Below, one piece after another: positions 5,430-8,257 of a stretch of 8,257 nucleotides of DNA. How positions within the stretch are numbered: position 1 is the stretch's first letter; the number at the start of each line of letters is the position of its first letter. The notes under the pieces are model-generated. The model made no database searches, was not told the DNA's origin, and saw only the letters and a list, made by a program, of their open reading frames with translations. This DNA comes from Desulfobacterales bacterium (GTDB lineage Bacteria; Desulfobacterota; Desulfobacteria; Desulfobacterales; 4be13): NCBI GenBank assembly GCA_029940115.1, contig JAOZRQ010000304.1, forward strand, positions 1 to 8,257, read 5' to 3'. The position numbers and the translations under genes were made by a program.

Positions 5430-6112
5430 AATTTATAAAGACCGCTTTTGTCGGATTTGCTGAAAACCGTGTTCAGATGCTTTTCGATACGTTCTCTCTG
5501 GCGAAACCTGTCCGCAAACCCCCGGATTCTGTCGGCATTCAAAGGCTCAAACGCTTCCGGAATCAGGCTGTTGCTGCATAATCTCAGAACTTCCAGAATA
5601 TCGGCCTCGTCTCTCAGTCGCCGGTCGGGATTGTTTGCCATGGCCATCAGTTTCAGGACAATGTAATCCGTGGGCTGAATTACCGGATGACAGGTTCCGG
5701 CCAGTTCATCTCTGAGGGGAACACACCGTCTCAGCATCTCCTTTCCGCTTTCAGTACGGACAAACATGAAGTCAATGTATCCGAACACCCCCATTTCCGA
5801 ATCAAACTGGGCAAACGTGTCGGCTTTCTGGCCACAGGTGTAACCGAGTCTCTCCATTATGGGAAGAATCTGATGCTGATAACGGCCTTCAGCCAGAAGG
5901 TCCACGTCCGCGGTATATCTCGGAAGGCCGTAAGCACCCAACGCCATTGCGCCGATCACGGCAAAGGGAATATTCTTTCTCGCCAAATTTTCCGAAATGA
6001 TTTCGAGAATGTTTGTCAGCTTCTCAGGCACCATCTTTCCGTTTTCCATGTTAATATGATTCAAAAAGTCCCGTAGGCCTTCATGAAAGCATTGCCCTTG
6101 TGTCTGAAACAT
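5426..6112 (-). CDS. Nucleotidyltransferase-fold protein (AbiEii/MNT-like, Pol beta superfamily)
   Basis: With the ATG at 6112 the product has 228 residues. The segment IPFAVIGAMALGAYGLPRYT leads into ADVDLL, with Asp69 and Asp71 as the DxD metal pair; a third acidic residue is likely Asp114 in GYIDFMF. A helical C-terminal part contains RRLRDEADILEVLRL, typical of this group. Proteins of this family transfer a nucleotide to a protein, tRNA or small molecule, and several act in toxin-antitoxin or abortive-infection systems; the target here is unknown. The 6112 start shares one base with the stop of the STAS gene (TGATG), which suggests coupling, but its first 21 residues look non-conserved. 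ATGs at 6049 and 6034 would give a more typical family N-terminus. Ribosome binding sites are weak for all three. The 3' end overlaps the 65-residue gene. Confidence 0.72.
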   Translation of the reverse strand: MFQTQGQCFHEGLRDFLNHINMENGKMVPEKLTNILEIISENLARKNIPFAVIGAMALGAYGLPRYTADVDLLAEGRYQHQILPIMERLGYTCGQKADTFAQFDSEMGVFGYIDFMFVRTESGKEMLRRCVPLRDELAGTCHPVIQPTDYIVLKLMAMANNPDRRLRDEADILEVLRLCSNSLIPEAFEPLNADRIRGFADRFRQRERIEKHLNTVFSKSDKSGLYKL

Positions 6113-6455
6113 CACTCGATCAGCACCTCCAGTTCCGGCATGAGCCGTTTCAGGCCCGGCAACGACTTTGCCTGCCAAGGAAACTCGCTTGTGCCCCGGA
6201 TCACCATGTGACTCATATTGTGGGAGCGCACTCTGAGAATGAACTTGGATAGGGTGTTGATTCCCGAACTGTTCAGGAATTGCAACCCGTGCAAATTCAT
6301 TGTGATGACCGCTGGTTTTTCTTCAGCCACCTCATTGAACAATCGCAAAATAGGATCATACCCCTCTGCCCCATCAGCCGGAGTCTCCCTTGGCATGTGA
6401 TTGTCACCATCTCAGGGTCATAAGTGACACAGTAGTCCTTGTCTCTCACTTCCAT
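6112..6455 (-). pseudogene. STAS-domain regulator of the slr1659 type, with a one-base frameshift
   Basis: STAS proteins bind anti-sigma-type kinases or similar partners and are switched by phosphorylation. From the ATG at 6455, which has a well-placed AAGGAG, translation gives MEVRDKDYCVTYDPEMVTIT and then CQGRLRLMG, a convincing slr1659-type N-terminus, but this frame soon becomes meaningless. The shifted frame continues as AEGYDPILRLFNEVAEEKP, then LQFLNSSGINTLSKF (the STAS helix-cap serines) and SLPGLKRLMPELEVLIE to the stop. Adding one base to the CCCC run at 6369-6372 (GGGG in the mRNA) joins both parts into 114 residues, about the family length as I recall it. Either the gene is recently broken or the assembly dropped one base of a homopolymer. 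The in-frame ATG at 6396 alone would give a 94-residue fragment lacking the first strands. Confidence 0.78.
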
Positions 6456-6461
6456 TCATCA

Positions 6462-6467
6462 CTCCTT
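6462..6467 (-). promoter_or_regulatory. Shine-Dalgarno site for the STAS gene
   Basis: AAGGAG on the minus strand, six bases before the ATG at 6455. It is the main argument that translation starts there and not at the internal ATG at 6396, which lacks such a site. Confidence 0.75.
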
Positions 6468-6554
6468 AATTTTTGCATGAAGACAACTTGCCTTTTCAAA
6501 ATTGAGTTTCATCAATGCTGTAATAAGTAACCGGCCATATATTTTCCAGAATCA

Positions 6555-6590
6555 GAAACCCGGTTTCGCTCTCAGTGAAAACCGGGTTTC
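6555..6590. terminator. Perfect 12-bp hairpin downstream of panB
   Basis: GAAACCCGGTTT (6555-6566) is fully complementary to AAACCGGGTTTC (6579-6590) with a 12-base loop. It lies just after the panB stop. The T-run is only three bases on either side, so it is a modest intrinsic terminator or an RNA-stabilising hairpin. Confidence 0.55.
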
Positions 6591-6597
6591 GTCGTGT

Positions 6598-7443
6598 TCA
6601 ACTCGCTTCATCTATCTTTCTGAGTTCATCCGCATTCATCATGAAGCTGTGCTGTTCTTCCGGGAACTTTTGGTTTTCCACATCTGCCTTGAACTCGGCG
6701 ATGGCCGTGGAGATGGTGTCGCTGATCTGGGTATATTGTTTCACGAATTTGGGGGTGAACCGGTCAAACAATCCCACCATGTCATGCGTGACCAGCACCT
6801 GTCCGTCACAGTCCACCCCCGCGCCGATGCCGATGGTGGGGATGGAGACGACTTCCGTGATCATCTTCGCGATGGGCGCGGGGATCGCCTCCAGAACCAA
6901 TGAAAAGCATCCCGCGTCTTCAACCGCCTTTGCATCCTCTATCAGCGCTTGGGCAGCCTCCGCACTTTTCCCCTGAACCTTGAAGCCGCCAAGGGCCGAG
7001 GCGGTCTGGGGGGTCAGCCCGATATGGCCCTGAACCGGGATGCCCGCGCCGACAATCGCCTGGATCACGGGGGCCATGCTCTTTCCCCCCTCCAGTTTGA
7101 TGCAGTCCGCCTTCCCTTCCTTCATGAACCGGTTGGCGTTTTTAATGGCCGCCTTTGTTGAGACATTGTATGACCCGAACGGCATGTCTCCCACAACCAC
7201 CGCTCTTTTCACCACGCGAGTCACTGCCTTGGTGTGGTGGATCATCTCATCCATGGTGACCGACACGGTATCCTTATATCCAAGGACAACCATCCCCAAG
7301 GAATCTCCCACAAGGATCACATCTATGCCGGCCTGATCCACCAGCAATGCCCATGGATAATCGTACGCGGTCAGCATGCTGATCTTTGCGCCGCTCTCTT
7401 TTCGGGCCTTTATGTCCAAAACAGTCTGTTTTTTCTGCTCCAT
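6598..7443 (-). CDS. panB: 3-methyl-2-oxobutanoate hydroxymethyltransferase (ketopantoate hydroxymethyltransferase)
   Basis: PanB transfers a hydroxymethyl group from methylenetetrahydrofolate to 2-oxoisovalerate, giving ketopantoate, the first committed step of pantothenate and CoA synthesis. The 281-residue barrel shows all expected motifs: MLTAYDYPWA (23-32), VGDSLGMV with Mg ligand Asp47, VGDMPFGSY with Mg ligand Asp86, IKLEGG with Lys116 and Glu118, GHIGLTPQ (140-146), VLEAIP with catalytic base Glu185, and IGIGAG after it. I chose the ATG at 7443 because GGAG (7454-7451) lies seven bases before it; the ATG at 7455 and the one at 7494 lack a site. The panC gene often found nearby is not in the window. 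A hairpin repeat precedes the gene and a terminator separates it from efp, so it is probably transcribed alone. Confidence 0.95.
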   Translation of the reverse strand: MEQKKQTVLDIKARKESGAKISMLTAYDYPWALLVDQAGIDVILVGDSLGMVVLGYKDTVSVTMDEMIHHTKAVTRVVKRAVVVGDMPFGSYNVSTKAAIKNANRFMKEGKADCIKLEGGKSMAPVIQAIVGAGIPVQGHIGLTPQTASALGGFKVQGKSAEAAQALIEDAKAVEDAGCFSLVLEAIPAPIAKMITEVVSIPTIGIGAGVDCDGQVLVTHDMVGLFDRFTPKFVKQYTQISDTISTAIAEFKADVENQKFPEEQHSFMMNADELRKIDEAS

Positions 7444-7457
7444 TTCCTTCTCCATGT

Positions 7458-7486
7458 AAGTTTGTAGTTCCGCCTGAAGGCGGAAC
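7458..7486. repeat. Palindromic repeat in the panB leader
   Basis: GTTCCGCC (7467-7474) and GGCGGAAC (7479-7486) form a perfect 8-bp stem with TGAA as loop on the + strand. The left arm extends to 7458 as AAGTTTGTAGTTCCGCC, whose complement recurs at positions 1-15. The right arm here departs after GGCGGAACTT. It is transcribed in the untranslated leader of panB, 15 bases before its start codon. Confidence 0.55.
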
Positions 7487-7505
7487 TTTCCCAAAATCTG
7501 AGGTG

Positions 7506-7566
7506 AAAAAACCGGGTTTCGTCTTCAGGACATGCAACGGTCTCCTTCGGTGAAACCGGTTTTTTT
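7506..7566 (-). terminator. Bidirectional intrinsic terminator after efp
   Basis: AAAAAACCGGGTTTC (7506-7520) pairs with GAAACCGGTTTTTT (7552-7565) with a single bulged G and a 31-base loop. Read on the minus strand it ends in six Us directly downstream of efp; read on the + strand it ends in seven Ts. Confidence 0.7.
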
Positions 7567-7577
7567 GCCGCTTCGGG

Positions 7578-8141
7578 CTATTTTTTGACCCGCTCCACAT
7601 ACCCGCCAGTTCGGGTGTCAATCCGGATGACCTCTCCCTCCTCGACAAAGGGGGGAACTTGGAGATCATAATCGGTTTCAACAGTCGCAGGCTTGGTGCT
7701 GCCGGCCGCGGTGTCTCCCTTTGCCCAAGGATCGGCATTGGTGATCTTCAATTCAACAAAATTGGGCAAGGAAAGATCAATGGGAGTGCCATCGAAAAAA
7801 AGCACATTGCAGACGGTGTTCTCCTTCAAAAAATTTTTGCTGTCTCCCACCTGGCCTTGGGTCAAAAATTCCTGCGCATAAGTGGAGGTGTTCATAAAAC
7901 AATATCCGTCAGCATCCGAGTAGAGATATTCCATCTGCTGCTCTTCCAAGTTCGCCTCCTTGAATTTCTCACCGGCTCTGAAGGTTCTGTCAAACTGAGC
8001 ACCTGTCAGCATATTCTTCAGCCTGCATTTGTAAAGGGCCTGCCCCTTTCCCGGTTTGACAAATTCAAACTGAGTGATGACATAAGGATCACCATCCATT
8101 TCCATTTTAAGACCTTTTCTCAGATCGCCGCTCTCATACAT
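7578..8141 (-). CDS. efp: Translation elongation factor P
   Basis: EF-P binds between the P and E sites of the ribosome and relieves stalling at polyproline stretches. With the ATG at 8141 the protein has 187 residues, close to the 188 of E. coli EF-P. It begins MYESGDLRKGLKMEMDGDPY, the usual KOW-like domain I start. The tip loop FVKPGKGQALYK places Lys32 where E. coli has the beta-lysylated Lys34. The two OB-type domains follow, with NVLFFDGTPIDLSLPNFVEL (domain II) and ending RIDTRTGGYVERVKK. AGGAGG (8159-8154) is 12 bases before this ATG but directly abuts an alternative ATG at 8153, which would add four residues; the shorter form fits the family better. The modification enzymes EpmA/EpmB are not in the window. 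Confidence 0.95.
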   Translation of the reverse strand: MYESGDLRKGLKMEMDGDPYVITQFEFVKPGKGQALYKCRLKNMLTGAQFDRTFRAGEKFKEANLEEQQMEYLYSDADGYCFMNTSTYAQEFLTQGQVGDSKNFLKENTVCNVLFFDGTPIDLSLPNFVELKITNADPWAKGDTAAGSTKPATVETDYDLQVPPFVEEGEVIRIDTRTGGYVERVKK

Positions 8142-8153
8142 CAGCCTATACAT

Positions 8154-8159
8154 CCTCCT
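8154..8159 (-). promoter_or_regulatory. Shine-Dalgarno site for efp
   Basis: AGGAGG on the minus strand. It touches the ATG at 8153 with no spacer, so initiation at 8153 from this site is unlikely; the ATG at 8141 is 12 bases away, slightly long but workable. Confidence 0.6.
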
Positions 8160-8177
8160 ATGTAAATCAAGTTTAAA

Positions 8178-8201
8178 GAGTTTGTGAGTTTGTGAGTTGG
8201 T
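8178..8201. repeat. Short 8-bp tandem repeat upstream of efp
   Basis: GAGTTTGT, GAGTTTGT and GAGTTGGT follow one another (one mismatch in the third copy). It lies in the efp upstream region; no function is evident. I see no other gene between 8154 and the window end. Confidence 0.5.
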
Positions 8202-8257
8202 TGCTGTAGGGTTTAGGTCCGTTTGTCGCCGTCATGTTGGTGGCTGCCATTTTTTTT

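Noticed and set aside
5232..6112. MNT-HEPN toxin-antitoxin pair
   Set aside because: The nucleotidyltransferase fits, but the 65-residue partner has no Rx4-6H HEPN motif and is too short.
7659..8165. Plus-strand open frame of 168 codons opposite efp
   Set aside because: Shadow of efp, whose domain and length match are unambiguous.

Overview
The window looks like chromosomal DNA of a Gram-negative bacterium. The best guess is Desulfobacterota (Desulfobacterales-type): moderate-to-high GC genes, an ECHDC3-like crotonase next to a Sua5/YrdC protein with a PTRCLYG motif, a slr1659-type STAS protein, a DUF1554-like secreted protein, and what looks like a dispersed palindromic repeat. This placement is an inference from protein style, not a search result.

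Left part (140-3356, + strand): three tightly packed genes with overlapping ends. They encode an ECHDC3-like crotonase-fold protein lacking both classical catalytic glutamates, a single-domain Sua5/YrdC threonylcarbamoyl-AMP synthase, and a two-domain SpsF-like cytidylyltransferase fused to a PseG/SpsG-like domain. A textbook intrinsic terminator lies inside the last 70 bases of the third reading frame. Just after it, a strong ribosome binding site and an ATGA overlap start a small secreted peptide that appears frameshifted.

Middle (3484-5231): a region of decay and insertion. It holds an AT-richer stretch with broken reading frames, then an intact Roadblock/LC7 gene coupled by ATGA to a secreted DUF1554-like gene. 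That second gene is interrupted by a hairpin-forming element of about 143 bp with imperfect terminal inverted repeats, flanked by a 12-bp direct repeat. Deleting the element plus one repeat copy restores one reading frame of 181 residues, so this reads as a MITE insertion into a gene. A short Gp49/HigB-like toxin relic follows.

Right part (5232-8257, - strand): a cluster (in transcription order) of a slr1659-type STAS regulator with a one-base deletion in a G run, a DxD nucleotidyltransferase, and a 65-residue basic cysteine-containing protein, joined by TGATG and ATGA overlaps. Upstream of these on the same strand lie panB (pantothenate/CoA synthesis) and efp (translation elongation factor P), each followed by a hairpin. 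The leader of panB carries a palindromic repeat whose right arm also forms the first bases of the window.

I do not see a clear novel defence or metabolic system. The most informative items are the MITE-interrupted gene, the two frameshift calls, the terminator inside the SpsF-PseG frame, and the STAS/nucleotidyltransferase/small-protein cassette.
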